Positions 24,180 through 36,062 of a stretch of DNA of 64,000 nt are shown piece after piece. Made by a program: the position numbers and the translations under genes. The stretch is from Tubulanus polymorphus. Its lineage: Eukaryota > Nemertea > Palaeonemertea > Tubulaniformes > Tubulanidae. Numbering within the stretch: the first letter of the stretch is position 1; the number at the start of each line of letters is the position of its first letter. The notes beneath the pieces are model-generated. The model was not told where the DNA came from and did no database searches. It worked only from the letters and a program-made list of their open reading frames with translations. Location: the NCBI RefSeq assembly GCF_964204645.1, contig NC_134029.1, positions 18,868,450 to 18,932,449 on the forward strand. Reading direction: 5' to 3'.

Positions 24180-24745
24180 GTTATCAGGCTTCCACAAGAC
24201 CTTTATTCTCATACTATCTGACTACACGTGATTCCCGCAGTAGAGAACTGGGAAATTAGGAAAGACTTTGGAATTTTTGAATGATATTCCCAGTTCGGAA
24301 ATATTTGGGATTTCGAGAAATTTCTTCTGATCAGGGAAAAATTTGGGAAATTCATTTACGTTCCACATATTGTATTTGCCAAGGGCAACTTTCCTCAGCA
24401 ATTTCTCTTGAGAATCACCTTTATCAAACAGTTACCTATAAGATGTTGACGGTAGCATGATGGTATCTGTTCATTTCCATTTGGAAAAATTGAAAAATCA
24501 CCCATAAAAAACTAGGGGGAACGGTGTCTACATGTCTTGTCTTTCAGCTATTACTTAGCTTTGTTAATAGTTGGTCGATCTTGATGAAACTTGGTTGCTA
24601 TGTTAGTACGGGGATCTTTTAGTTGTGCAGCGCAAAATATGGGCACAGTGCGCCACCTAGCAGCAGAACTAGGCACTAAAAACTCTGTTTTACAGCAACA
24701 TGGCCTTGAAGATGACCTCATAACTGAGGAAGGTATAACTTGAAA
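24180..24745. repeat. Dispersed repeat family K, copy 1
   Basis: Matches 42600-42870: shared words include CTTGTCTTTCAGCTA, GATGAAACTTGG, CTATGTTAGTA, GTTGTGCAG, CAGTGCGCC, AACTCTGTTTT and GACCTCATAACT. It is interrupted at about 24226-24510. Its nature is unknown; no terminal inverted repeats were found. Confidence 0.5.
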
Positions 24746-25263
24746 GTTATTGACGCCTTGAAAAGTAGTACAGATACAGCCTAATATTGCCGATAATAAA
24801 TAGTATAATATGAATTGTATAATATTAAGGATGAGTAAAGTTATTTTGGATTTGAATGTATCGATAATTGAATTGACCGGTAGCCAGTCTAACCACATGT
24901 ATCGAAAAAATGATGACTAGAATTCATTCAAAAATGAAATAAACAAAATATGATTTACGAGATATATTCCATTACAAAATAAATGCCAAAATTCAAAATT
25001 GTAATCGAAAAGTCAATTTTGATAAGTAGTGCACATTGACTCATACAGAACTGCTTAAATAACGCATCTTAGGTGTCAATGCAAACAATAGTATTTTCAC
25101 AGTGTCAAAAAAGTAAATTTTTAACCATTTCCGTGAGGGCCTGCTGGCGAATTGCCGACATTGATTCGATGACTCGCGATAAAAACTTGATTTTATCGTT
25201 GGTGGCTGTCGCGCGATTGTTTTCACCTGGATGATACCGGAGCGGTTAGCCGGGGACTGAAAG

Positions 25264-25284
25264 GTTATGCCTCGAAGGCATAAC
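25264..25284. other. Perfect hairpin with A-rich follower
   Basis: A 9-bp stem (GTTATGCCT / AGGCATAAC) closes a CGA loop and is followed by GAATAAAAAAATAAG. The core TGCCTCGAAGGCA recurs at 30820. It could be a retroposon 3' hairpin or a small RNA processing signal. Confidence 0.35.
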
Positions 25285-25755
25285 GAATAAAAAAATAAGT
25301 CAACTCGCGTTTCATATCACGCCGCGAAAAACGGGGGAGGTTTTTTAAGTGGATTATTGTTCGCGCGCGGAGCTGAATGCCTCGGTGGCGGCGTCAACTT
25401 CAAAGCGACTATAATCGGCGCAAACCGTAAGCCTAATGATTCGAGCGAGCACCCTGATAGCAGGAAGGGGGGTAATATATGCGCGCCGTAAAAATGGAGG
25501 CTGTGAAAAATTTACCTGTTATTTTCTCTCTATTTCTAGGTGAATGCGGAGGTAAACAGAAGGTGAAGCGATTATTTTTGCGAAGGATTGTATTTATTGC
25601 CGTTTATTGTCGCGATTATTGTCGTTTAATTGTCGTCCGCTTGACTCGTAGCGAACGCCGCCCGAAGACTTGCTTCGACGCAGCTGGTGAATACAACCTT
25701 CGGTGATTAAATATTTACGATTTTTTCATCTCCCCGTTCGTCATCCACCGGCCAT

Positions 25756-25901
25756 AAATCGTAGCCTAGCCGGTGTGGCGTTCCCATTTATTGTCCGTCC
25801 GTCCCCGTAGACGTGGGATACGCGGAGCGCAGCGGGGACGAATGAGTCAGTCGCTGCAACGAACCCCCCTCGAAACCTAATTAGAAATTGACGATCATCC
25901 G
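25756..25901. repeat. CpG-rich duplicated block, copy 2
   Basis: Direct-orientation copy of 24000-24149. It ends immediately upstream of the candidate promoter and first exon at 25.9-26.16 kb, so it may be part of that regulatory region. Confidence 0.7.
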
Positions 25902-26159
25902 TTGAGTGATATATTTCAACGGCGCTCTGGCTCTGGTATAACTACAGAGCCGCGTTTCAGTCAGCGTGGCCGGCAGCCGCGCTCTCACTCGCTCACTCTC
26001 GCGTAGTATAGTCTCGCTCGGATTTATACCAGACACGCTTGTTCTGCGTCGATCTATTTGTGCGTGTATATGTGTGTGTGTATGTAGTGAATTATTCCGG
26101 ATTACGATAACTTGGGATTCCTCGGAACGCCGGCGTAACATCGGATATAGACATGAAAG
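25902..26159 (+). other. Candidate first exon and CpG-rich promoter region
   Basis: Unlike its AT-rich surroundings, this stretch is CpG-rich (CCGGCAGCCGCGCTC, CGCTCACTCTCGCG). It ends ATGAAAG|GTGAGT with the donor at 26160. An ATG at 26153 gives two codons plus one base before the junction, so the exon would be almost all 5' UTR. No TATA box is evident. The adjoining duplicated block supports a regulatory region. No downstream coding exon can be joined with certainty. Confidence 0.4.
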
Positions 26160-26546
26160 GTGAGTCGAATTGTTGATAATTTTGTTCATTTACGGTGATT
26201 GAAATATGACCACGCTTTTGAAGTGTTTCGTACACTTGACGTTTTTAACTGTGTGTATGTGCATTGGAATGTCTGGCCATAATAATGATGATAATTGCTT
26301 TACACATCACCGATAGTTATTACTGTTAGTCACATCCGTGCGCGTTGGCGGCGTAGACCCTGGAGTCCTGTACGGGTCCTGGATAGGCTGTAGCACTTCC
26401 ATAGCTCTAGTTGGCGAAGATTTAATTTGGACGTGTTGAAAATAAGCTAGTTTTGGAACTGGAATCGAATTTAATTCATGTCAATGGATCTGGATTGGGG
26501 ATAGATTTTTTGAGGTTGGCACGCAGGTCGTGTTACCCCTTGATGT

Positions 26547-26668
26547 GGGGCCAGTTGCTCAAAGGTTGGTTAGAGTTAACCAGTGGATAGTTGACATAGT
26601 GACAATTAAAAGTATCTCGATTGTATCTACACTGGTTATCTTTAACCAACTTTTGAGCAACTGGCCCC
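26547..26668. mobile_element. MITE family D, full length (GGGGCCAGTTGC ends)
   Basis: A 122-bp element with near-perfect termini of about 40 bp: GGGGCCAGTTGCTCAAAGG at the left and TTTTGAGCAACTGGCCCC at the right, then GTTAACCAGTG opposite CACTGGTTATC. No clean target duplication. Confidence 0.7.
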
Positions 26669-27728
26669 TGAGTGTTAAAAATAATTGGGAAAATATAAAG
26701 AAGAATACGTGGATTAATTCTTTGAAGATAGTGTATAAATGTAATAATGTAATGCAAATAATATGATAGATTATAAATGTAGGAAATGCCATCTAAAAGC
26801 ATCAATTTTTCAAAGATCCCAAGTTATTTTTCAAACATATTATTGTAACTGCACCTTCCCTCTTTCAAATTTTTCGATCCACCCCTAAGGACCCCAGTTC
26901 CGTAGTCCTTGGTAAAGATTTGACTTGGGTTAGATTATTGGAAATTAATCAATTTAAACAGTCAGTCAGAGGTCAGACGGTGGAACTGGAGTCCTGTAGC
27001 GAGTTACAAGCCGGGAATATGCGAGTTTCTGCCAAAATGTTCCTTGTGTCTAAAAATCATCGAACACCATCGCACGCCATATTTGGGGATTTGTTATCAA
27101 TTCGTAGAAACCTCGAGGCTTACACTTTTTGCACTGATAGAGAGATTTTGCGAAAGCGCATATGTAGAGTGGATTCTGGTCTCCACCGATTCTCGGAACC
27201 GTTGCGGCTATGGCATTTCCCTTCAGTCGTATTATTCTTCTTCGTCTGAATATTCAACTATTCCGACGGTAGTATTGCAGATCATGGTTCTCGCTCGCCA
27301 CCGTTCAGCATAGAGCCGAAGGCTTTCAGGTGATCAGGCAGCCACTGAACGCTGAACAGAATCCGTCTAAAAGTTACATATTTAAACACGCTTCGCGAGG
27401 ATTCTTCTCGCCTCTATGACTATGTAGATCGGTCGAATACCTATCTCTACGGTGTGGAAGTGATCCTTCCTTTCGTTATTTAAAGCGAGTGAGTTAGAAA
27501 TCGTCTATTATTATCCGCGCCACTTCTAGATAACCATAGCCCTGAGGAGTAAGAGAGAGAGATCAGCAACGTTCAATAGTTGAACCGGTTAAGAGCTGGA
27601 AACAGATACCGATAGTATCGGTTTGGAAGATGTTCCGCGAAACCTTCTCCGGGTATCGCAATAAGTCTAGTATTTCCACTGTGTCGTTGCAAAGCCCATC
27701 CTACATAACGCTGTAACTACAAGCGTGG
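26669..27728. other. No gene seen
   Basis: Non-coding by eye. The 109-codon plus frame at 26920-27249 has no domain and no strong splice context. Confidence 0.4.
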
Positions 27729-27966
27729 TAGGGGTAGATCTAGAGTCTGATTCGGGGAGGGGTGCGCTCCCAAAATAGGGCGCATTATTAGTAGGGCACC
27801 CAGAATGAAAGCTAATCGGAAAAATGAACTCATATTTGGAAATACGGAGATAAGCTTATGAATTTAAACTTGTTTATGTACCAGTTTAATATATTTCATT
27901 TTGCTGTAAAATTTTTGGGCAACTTGGAACTTTTAAGGGTTGTGCACTCCCCTTGGATCGGCCCCT
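27729..27966. mobile_element. hAT-like repeat, family M copy
   Basis: GGGTAGATCTAGAGTCTGA to CCTTGGATCGGCCCCTG, parallel to 17769-18109 across its length, with a shortened GC-rich part. Confidence 0.5.
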
Positions 27967-28429
27967 GCATGTACATGTACGTATAAACTAGAAGTCCATG
28001 CTTTGTATATGCCTATGCCGCAAATGCTTGCGTAGAATTAGCCTAGTTTGTGGATAAAATCTTCCAGCATATTTGTGTCCATTTTCTCGATGATATGTAA
28101 CATGTTCGATATTTTTGTCGCAACGCAACAAGTCTCTTCATGCTGTACTCAATTAAGTCAAATGCATTGTAGCATGAAGCAAGGCGAAAAAAATTATCTT
28201 TGTTATATGACAAATATTTGTACTACTACTGAATGTTACTTGCGGAAAACCCGTGGAAACCACTGAAGATTTTTATTCCAGAACTTCGAAATCTTCAGTT
28301 CATTCAGCCCATGAATTCAGTAAAGCATTTTCTATAAATGTTATTTTGTCAGTGCCTGGGATAGCATAAGCCCCCAGAAAACTCCCGCATAGGCTAACAT
28401 GTGGCCACGGAGACCGGGTCCTCGGCCAA

Positions 28430-28545
28430 GAACTCTGATCGGATATCGGATCAAACAGGCACGGGCCCATTTGGCACCTATGTTGAACAGTTGTTCTAAG
28501 TCTAATTTGGCCTGGGCCAATAGTGTTCGTGAGATTGCAGTTTAT
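28430..28545. mobile_element. MITE family A, right-half fragment
   Basis: AACAGGCACGGGCCCATTTG, GAACAGTTGTTC and GGCCTGGGCCAATAGTG match the family A right arm; the terminus has decayed to GTGAGATTGCAG. Confidence 0.6.
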
Positions 28546-30055
28546 CTCTAGACGCTTTAGATAGATCATTCAAGCCAGGTGGTCACTAGTATAAGTCTGG
28601 TTGACTCGGCCGGCCGCCGGCTGGTGTTGGTGAAACCATGATGTCTTGCATATATAATTCGAGTTACTGACTCCGCATAATTGATGAAGTGACAAGCTAC
28701 CCAGTGAAATATACGCTGGGTCAGAACTGTGTATATCAATTATTCTTTGTACACCACTGTTAATCCTGTACTGTGAAAAGCCCTCTTCATCATTTCTCTG
28801 TATGCGTAGAAAGTGATGTGTTGTCCTGATATAAATACAGGGGCACAGCCTAAGGGGAGTGTAGAGAGTGCGCACCTCCTTAAAATGTTCTGAGGACCCT
28901 TTTTTCTGGCCTCAAATTTTTAATCCGTTTTTTTTGAAAACGTTCATAGTTTCAAAGTTGGCATTACGTAGATGAGATCAGCTGTCCTGAAAATTCACTA
29001 AAATAAGTAGTATTTTTTAGTTGCGATTTTTTTCTGCACCCCTTTGAAGAAATCCAAGATAGCCCCTGAAGCAAAATTCGATAGTAATAAATCATAAGAA
29101 TTATCATTGGTACATGCGCAAAATACCAGAACAATTTTGATGGATATAACAAAGAATTTTTTGTGGAAAAATTGTGACTGAAGGGATTTTTTTGTAATAA
29201 AATGTTTTGGCAGAATTTTGGCAAGTGAAAATGATTGATTCCAAAATGGGCATGGTCTACTACCAGTTTGCTTTTTACGCGCAAGAAAACGTGACAAATG
29301 AAAAAAAGTGTGCTCTGATATATATACACGTCTATTTACCTAGTCATTCTACATAAAAAGCCATTAAGCTAATACACATTATCTTAACGGCATTCACGAG
29401 GTAATTACTACAGCGAGTATCGGGGCCTGTATCTGGCGAGAGAGAGAGGGGAGAGAGAGAGAGAGGAAGAGTGATTTTTGCGCGTTACATCGTCAGTTGT
29501 AATGGTAGGTTTCTACTACGGCCCGGAAACATTTAGCATCATCAACGTCTTTGGGAAGCCTACTCACTTTTGTGAATGAAATATAGTTTTCCATGATGAT
29601 GATGATGGTAGTAGGGCGCGTACCATCGGTTTTTTCTTTCTATGAATAGAGTTCTTGACATGTATAATTTTTTTTTTTTGACCCACCATCGCGTTTTACA
29701 TATAGAATACAACGTAGAACGATTGAAAAGTTCTCAGTTGTGCATTCAATTTCAAGTGTACACGGTGGCGGCGTTACAATTTCAAAATTCGTTATCACAA
29801 ATTGTATCAATCGGGTATACGTATCAATATTATTGACCGATCTAACGACTGACCGACCTTCCACCGGGTGTGTTGCGTACTGTTTAGTCATGAATTATTA
29901 ATGATTCGTTTAAACTATAACCAGCTGAGGGAGATGATGGTAGATTCTACAATGAATTCTTCAATTCTTCGTGCATGCATGCATTGGTATCTTCTATATC
30001 GTAAAATATATTTTAGCCAAATCCTACAGTACATGTACATACTTAATATAAAGCA

Positions 30056-30111
<56 letters not shown>

Positions 30112-31000
30112 CTGAATTTGTTTGAAGATACATAATTCAATAAGTTCGCGCTAGTTGTTATAGCTTCCGCTGTGCATATTGGCCGTGATTGGTAATGAAA
30201 TTATTTGGGCAAATTTGACAAGGAAAGGCGTAGAAAATGTCAGCGTTTGCCGTTTTCATAAGGCGTTCATTATCGGCGTTCTCTTTCTCTCTGTTTCATT
30301 CTTTAGTAAAAATGTTGTGGCTGGTAAAGTAGCAACGCTTTCGGTCTCCCGAAAATGGTAGAAAATTAGCTCAATTTCGGTGCAATCCGCTATTTTTCAT
30401 ACGAACTCGCTGCTTCGCGAAGCAACGATCTTTTTAAGCATCATCGATCTAATATGAAGAAGGGTAGCAGATATTTCAAAAGGGTAGGTTTATACGGTGT
30501 ATGTAGAGGTGAAAGGGTTGACCGCCCCTTTAAAACACCCTATAGATAGATAACAGGGTCATTCCCTATTTTAAGATTTAAAAAAACCCTATGGAGGAAG
30601 TGAAATAAAATACATGATTGATATGGAAAGTACTGGTACTTTGACTGACAGAGGCTGTCAATAAGACAATGATTTGGTTTAATTATTCAAATCATTCCCC
30701 CCCAAACAGCTTTATGGCCTCATTTTTATGAGGTAATCCAGTCTATGTTAGACTGTATTTTCCCTATATGCGGGTTGTTTGTAAACAGGTTTTATAACAA
30801 CAACCACCGCCGGAGACCCTGCCTCGAAGGCAGGCCCTGACCTGTGAGCTATGATTCACGGGCGGACAATACTAACAAACAGTATTTAAAGAAGAATATC
30901 TTTCTCGAGTTATGAGTGAATCTCGCAAAATAGCGGCGTCATTGTACACTACCGGATAGCGGCGCGCGTCCCTCTCGTACGTTCTCTGTTGCTAACTGAA
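28546..31000. other. No gene seen; microsatellites
   Basis: Non-coding. A (GA)n run is at about 29438-29466 and a pure (TA)n at 30057-30110. A CCTGCCT-CGA-AGGCAGG hairpin lies at 30818-30834. Confidence 0.45.
30057..30110. repeat. (TA)n microsatellite
   Basis: Uninterrupted TA dinucleotides over about 54 bp. The overlapping alternating Ile-Tyr frames are artefacts of the repeat. Confidence 0.95.
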
Positions 31001-31017
31001 TACTTCTGTCTATATTG

Positions 31018-31075
31018 CAAAGCGTTTCGACTATAGCCTTCTCTCGGTTGACTCATCAGAGACTTCCAGCTCAGT
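31018..31075 (-). repeat. CTGATGAG...CGAAACG module (hammerhead-like core words)
   Basis: Read on the minus strand: CTCTGATGAGTC, a 20-nt spacer, then CTATAGTCGAAACGC. This is the best match in the window to the CUGANGA and GAAA core words of a hammerhead ribozyme, but the stem II pairing is poor and the cleavage site is unclear. Confidence 0.3.
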
Positions 31076-31313
31076 TCATCCCGATTTTCAATTTGTCTCT
31101 ATATTCGAGTTGTCAAGCGTACTTGTCAACCATGTACATAACTGCGAAGTAGATAATAGCCGAACTCTGGGATGTTATGTAGTGATTAGTTTTTGGAGTA
31201 TATTCCGAAGTGGTTCCCACTCGTTGTTACTCAAACCGTGGATGTTTACTTATGTTTTGCGGTACAAGGAAAAGGTACAGTAAACAGTATTTTAGTTTTA
31301 TATAGCCGCGATT

Positions 31314-31668
31314 ACGCGGAGACGATTTGACCCGGGTCAAATTGGCCCGTGCTTTATAAAGCCCATCGCTGATTTTCGCAGCATAACTCGGAAACTGGAG
31401 ACAGAAACAAGCTCGATTGTTTCCCTACGTCGTTAAAGGGAAAAACGTGGTTTTGGTAGCAATATTTCGAGATCAAACATGTTTGAATCCATGTTACCCT
31501 AGTTCCCTGCGTCGTGTGCATTGGGCTTTAAAGAGCACATTCACATGTTTATCGTTTGCTCATTACTAAATGCTGTGGTATGGGCTTATGTTGGCCGTGG
31601 TCAGGCCTAATTTGGGCTGCGTCAAAATGGCGTGGATCCATTCAGCACCGTTGTGAACTAGGCTTATG
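31314..31668. mobile_element. MITE family A interrupted by a family B insertion
   Basis: The left arm (AGCCGCGATTACGCGGAGACG to GCCCGTGC) is split by the B element at 31360-31527 and resumes with GAGCACATTCACATG. The right end is decayed. The nesting shows B jumped after A here. Confidence 0.65.
31360..31527. mobile_element. MITE family B nested in family A
   Basis: AGCCCATCGC to GTCGTGTGCATTGGGCT, with the typical GGAGACAGAAACA and CAAACATGTTTGAATCCATG interior. Flanks are TAA and TTA, so a perfect duplication is not shown. Confidence 0.75.
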
Positions 31669-31826
31669 GTCAGTCATAGTGATGAATCAAACATTAAAAC
31701 GAAACTGCAAAATTTTGGAACCGACTTATTCTATGTGTGTGGACAAAAACTGGTTCCAGGTCCGTTCTAAATTGTACTCTGCATGAATTCAATTATAATA
31801 TACGAGTCATCAAGCTGATTGATATA

Positions 31827-32152
31827 AGCCGCGATCACACGGACACGATTTGGCCTGGGCCAAATTGGCACTGATTAGGCTCGGGCCAAATTAGAGAGCG
31901 CGTTCACACGCAAACCATTCACTCGATATAAACTATGATCAAACAAAGCGAAGTGGATCATTTCCGGTGCCAGTTGCAATTCAAATGCAATCATTAGTCT
32001 GGTGCTAAAATTTGGCTCGGGCCTGGTCCGACGTTTTTGGTTGGGCCAAATTTGGCGCGGGCCAAACAGACTCTGGCCCATTCGGCACCCGTGTGAACAG
32101 TTGTTACGGGCCAAATTTGGCACGGGCCAAAAATGCTCGTGTGATCGCGGCT
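31827..32152. mobile_element. MITE family A, longest intact copy
   Basis: AGCCGCGATCACACGGACACG to GCTCGTGTGATCGCGGCT, about 326 bp. All family segments are present: GGCCTGGGCCAAATTGGC, GCGCGTTCACACGC, the AACAAAGCGAAGTGGATC stretch, CTAAAATTTGGCTCGGG, the CACCCGTGTGAACAGTTG segment and the GGGCCAAAAATGC end. TATA lies on both sides. This is the best reference copy. Confidence 0.85.
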
Positions 32153-32891
32153 TATATTTCATTCGTCTCTCGCGATTCATTGCGTAGTTTTATCACGTTA
32201 TATTGTGCAATGTTGTGTTCTACTGGTGATAGAGAATGGTAGTCTGTTGCCAGTCACGCACAAGTAGCTTCCATTTACTCGACCAGTAGTTCCAATCCAT
32301 TTTCAAGATGGCCGACACTGTGAAGTACATTACGGCTGACCTATAGCGTGTTCGGTTATTTATAAGTTCGACCACTTGTCGACTAACTACGAAAACCGAA
32401 GTTGGCGAGGGTGTCATACTTTGTCAGGTTTGCAGAAAAGCGATCCTTATTACAGACCTAGCACGTTTCATACCTAAATTCTGCGCAGTGGAGTTCATCA
32501 GAGGAGGCAATTTTTAGATGTCCCATTGTTGCTTTTGATAAGTTTACTATTGAATAATTGGCGTTGGAATGTTTTCAGTACGCTGCCACATGATATATAT
32601 GGGAAGTAAAATGATAACTGAGGCCGTTTTGCGATTCTATGATTGTTTACAAATAGATTCCACATTCTCTAAAAAAAAAATGTTTAGGTAGCTTATTTCC
32701 TATTCCTATTCATATTGCACCCGATGATATCTATTTAATATTAAATGACGTTATTTAACCGTATAATGACGTAGCTTACCCTGAATAGAAAATCATCTAT
32801 ATATGTATAAGTTTATAGAATGTAGATAGATAGAGATCTTCATTTAGATATTTTTTGCTTCATCGTAGAATAATATTTTTCTAGGAATATA

Positions 32892-33015
<124 letters not shown>

Positions 33016-33171
33016 CGTCATGCAACCAACCTAGTGTAGTCGGTCGGTATATATATATATATATATCTATCTGTGTATACAGCGGAAAATCGCTGAAACA
33101 TCTGGATCTGAAATAACAGGTAATATAGTTTCATTTAACGCTACACATGGTTATATATGTATATATATATG

Positions 33172-33620
33172 TTATGTCGGATTCTATCAAATATGATTGA
33201 TATTTTCGGTTTCATTGACTTTTTGCTCTATCCCAGGGACGACAATATAGTGATAAGTATATATGTAGGAATTTTCAAATATGGCTTTTTCTGGATTGGC
33301 ACCGATTGTATGCTTTCGCAAAGCTTTTTATATTCGGCCCAATTTGCCCCTTCGAAACTTCAATGGCATTAAAGGCTACTTGAACGTTGCCCTAGAATTT
33401 CCATGTTACTTATGATTCTGTCAAATATGATTGATATTTTCCGTTTAATTGCCTTTTTACTCTAACCCAGGACGACAATATAGCAAGGAATTTTCAAATA
33501 TGGCTTTTTCTGGATTGGACCAATGCTTTCGGTAAGCTTTTTATACACGGCCCATTTTGCCCCTTCAAAACTTCAATAGCGTTGTAGGCGAGTTGAACCT
33601 TGCCCTAGAATTTCCATAAT
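33172..33620. repeat. Diverged tandem duplication of a 210-240 bp unit
   Basis: Unit 1 (33172-33409) and unit 2 (33410-33620) share, in order, CAAATATGATTGATATTTTC, CAGG.ACGACAATATAG, AATTTTCAAATATGGC, TTTTTCTGGATTGG, TTTTGCCCCTTC or TTTGCCCCTTC, and TTGCCCTAGAATTTCC. No frame spans either unit. Confidence 0.75.
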
Positions 33621-34307
33621 ATTGGTATTCGTGAAGATACTTGATATGAACAGTATTGATATGCGTATTGTTACAGATGCGGGAAAAACAGAGATAGTCG
33701 ATATATGCGTGTAGGTTTTAGTCGTAGTAGGCCTTCACTCTGAATAGAACATTACACACTTCATACTATTATTGACTATAACTAATACATGTGTTATAAT
33801 GAAATTATTCACACCTGTGAGTACTTTTAACACTTATTTCTACATATCCGGCGCATCCATCATCATCATCATACCCGATATTTAAATCTTTTATCATCTA
33901 TCCTATTTACGTATGAAAGTATTGTGAACGCAGTTTTTCTGCAAAATCATCGGTAGGCCTACGTGAATTGTTATGTTCGCGGTAGTTCGATTTTAGTGGT
34001 GCTCGTTGTGGTTTTATCAAAGCCACGGGTTAGGTTGGCCTTGCTTGTAAGTTCTCTGCAATCACCGTCGGACGATCGCGTCTCAACAACCCGTCGACCT
34101 ACAGGCCGTTGAGACTGCCTGCTTTCTGCAATGCGACGTGACCTTTTCTACCAGTCACAACTAAACTTTGCGACTGACAAAGACTCATTGCACACCACGC
34201 ACCTACTTGCTACCAGTCCCAACCAACCGTGTCACATGGCCCTACCTCTGTCCAGCTGCCCAAGTTCCAAGTTCCATATGAATTGGACGATGATTTTACG
34301 AGATAAT
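33621..34307. other. No gene seen
   Basis: Non-coding. An isolated GTAAGT at about 34049 follows a short open stretch, but no convincing exon is defined. Confidence 0.4.
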
Positions 34308-34386
34308 AGCCGCGATCATACGGAGCTGATGCGACCCTGGCATAATTGCCACTGATCGGGCCGGAGTCGAATTCGGCCCACAATTA
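34308..34386. mobile_element. MITE family A, left-end fragment
   Basis: AGCCGCGATCATACGGAGC followed by degenerate family A left-arm words, ending in GAATTCGGCCCAC. Confidence 0.55.
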
Positions 34387-35280
34387 AAAGATGATGAAAC
34401 AAGTTATGTAGATGAACAGATTTTTGAGTAGCTATATCATAGTGCCCTTGAAAATGTGTAATGAAATATATAATTCAGTTCATTCCGTTTATTTTAATCA
34501 TATTAAACTTCATCTAATCATGGACGTTGAAACTAGTTAAACTGCGGTGGCCTCGCGAGCAAAGTTTTTATCAACGATCAGTGAAAGATCATTACCCTAA
34601 AAAGCTAATAGAAATCTATATTACAAAGCCATTTCAAGGAACTTAAAAGGTTCACTATTTGGCGCTGTTATCTTTGGTTATTTGCCATCTGATTTCTATC
34701 TTGATATTTTCGCAAGGATTTTCACCAGATTCGAACGATGATCTGTACACCAGAGCGGCTTGTATGTAATTCGGATAGCATTATTTTGATACCTGCGCCA
34801 AACTATGAACGAACGGGTGAGTTCAACCATGTCTCAAATAGTTCAATACCAGCAGTAGCGGTAGCTATAACTAATGTATCTATAACTAACTGTCGGAATG
34901 CGAAGAAACAACCTGGCCACCGCAGCAGCAGGCAAATCTGTTCCATCCGTTTCCACATTTCTTCGCGAAACCGCAACAAACGTCGATGCAGCAGTTGTTG
35001 AATACGGGTGAACCAGCTGTAGTAGATAGTGTATAAAGGAGGGTCTGGGGGCTATAGCTAGAAATGATCGGACTCTAGCAACGATGGATTAATAGCGATG
35101 TTCGGATAAATATGATGGATAGGATTCGAAGATGATAGGATAAATACGATGATTGAGGAGGGAGGAAAGTGAGCGGCCACTTTTCGAACTGGTGAGAAGA
35201 AATATTCTATTGGCTGCCAGATAGATTTTTGTTTGAATGGTTAGATATGCATAAGCTTGGATTAGACCTAATAAAGTTCC

Positions 35281-35589
35281 GGGGCCAGTTGCTCAAAGGG
35301 TGTTAAGAGTTAACCAAACTGTAGACCAAACTGTAGGACCAGGTTAGAGCCGATTTAACTGTGTCAAATTATTGCGTGTGAAATGCTACTGGTTCTGGAA
35401 GTGACTCACTTTGCTTCGTCTAGGCATTGTTTAGTATCGAGTGAGTGGTTTAAAGCTCTCTAATTTGGCACGGGTCAAATTTGATTTAGGCCTGGTCCAG
35501 GGCAAATCGTCTCTGTGTTATCGCGGCTATAGTAACAATTAAAACACCGCCGGTTATCTTTACCCAACTTTTGACCTACTGCAGCCCCA
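35281..35589. mobile_element. MITE family D interrupted by family A
   Basis: GGGGCCAGTTGCTCAAAGG at the left and ACCCAACTTTTGACCTACTG with GCAGCCCC at the right match the 122-bp D element at 26.55 kb. The middle is replaced by an A copy (about 35356-35528). The sequence after A (ACAATTAAAA) continues the D interior. Confidence 0.65.
35356..35528. mobile_element. MITE family A, nested in family D (left-truncated)
   Basis: AAATTATTGCGTGTGAAATGC through TTAGTATCGAGTGAGTGG to GTGTTATCGCGGCT. The left terminus is absent. Confidence 0.65.
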
Positions 35590-35882
35590 GGAAGGGAACT
35601 CAAGCTAAACTTATTCAGTGGTGGGACACAATGCTGCCAAATTTGGCAATCGTCAATTAAGAATTGGGCGATGACATCTCGAATGCTAGATTCGTGCGAG
35701 TCAATTTGCCGACTAGAAAATTTGCATCGTGTCCCTTGGCGTGCACTATCCAAGTTAATTTACTGATGAAATTCACTGATGACTCTATTATACAGATGTC
35801 GACTCAAACCTCTTTTCTAGATATAATGTGCATAATTCGGGTAAAAACAAGAATTCATATCACAACATTGAAAATTCCTATA

Positions 35883-36059
35883 AGCCGCAATTACTCGAGC
35901 ATTTTTGACCCGGGTCAAATAAAGCCCGGGCTCATTTAGCACCCGTGTAAACAGTTGTTCCGCGCCAAATTTGCCGGGGCACTCTTCTAATTAGGCACGG
36001 GCCAAATTTGCCTCGGGCCTGATCCGTGCCAATTTGGCCCGGGCCGTGTGGTCGCGGCT
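35883..36059. mobile_element. MITE family A, short form, ATA duplication
   Basis: AGCCGCAATTACTCGAGC to GTGTGGTCGCGGCT, with ATA on both sides (35880-35882 and 36060-36062). The centre is deleted, joining GGGGCACTCTTC to the arm. Confidence 0.8.
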
Positions 36060-36062
36060 ATA

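Noticed and set aside
31875-32242. Three ORFs of 61-101 codons on both strands
   Set aside because: All fall inside a family A MITE and its flank and follow its palindromic repeats; the same peptides recur in other copies.
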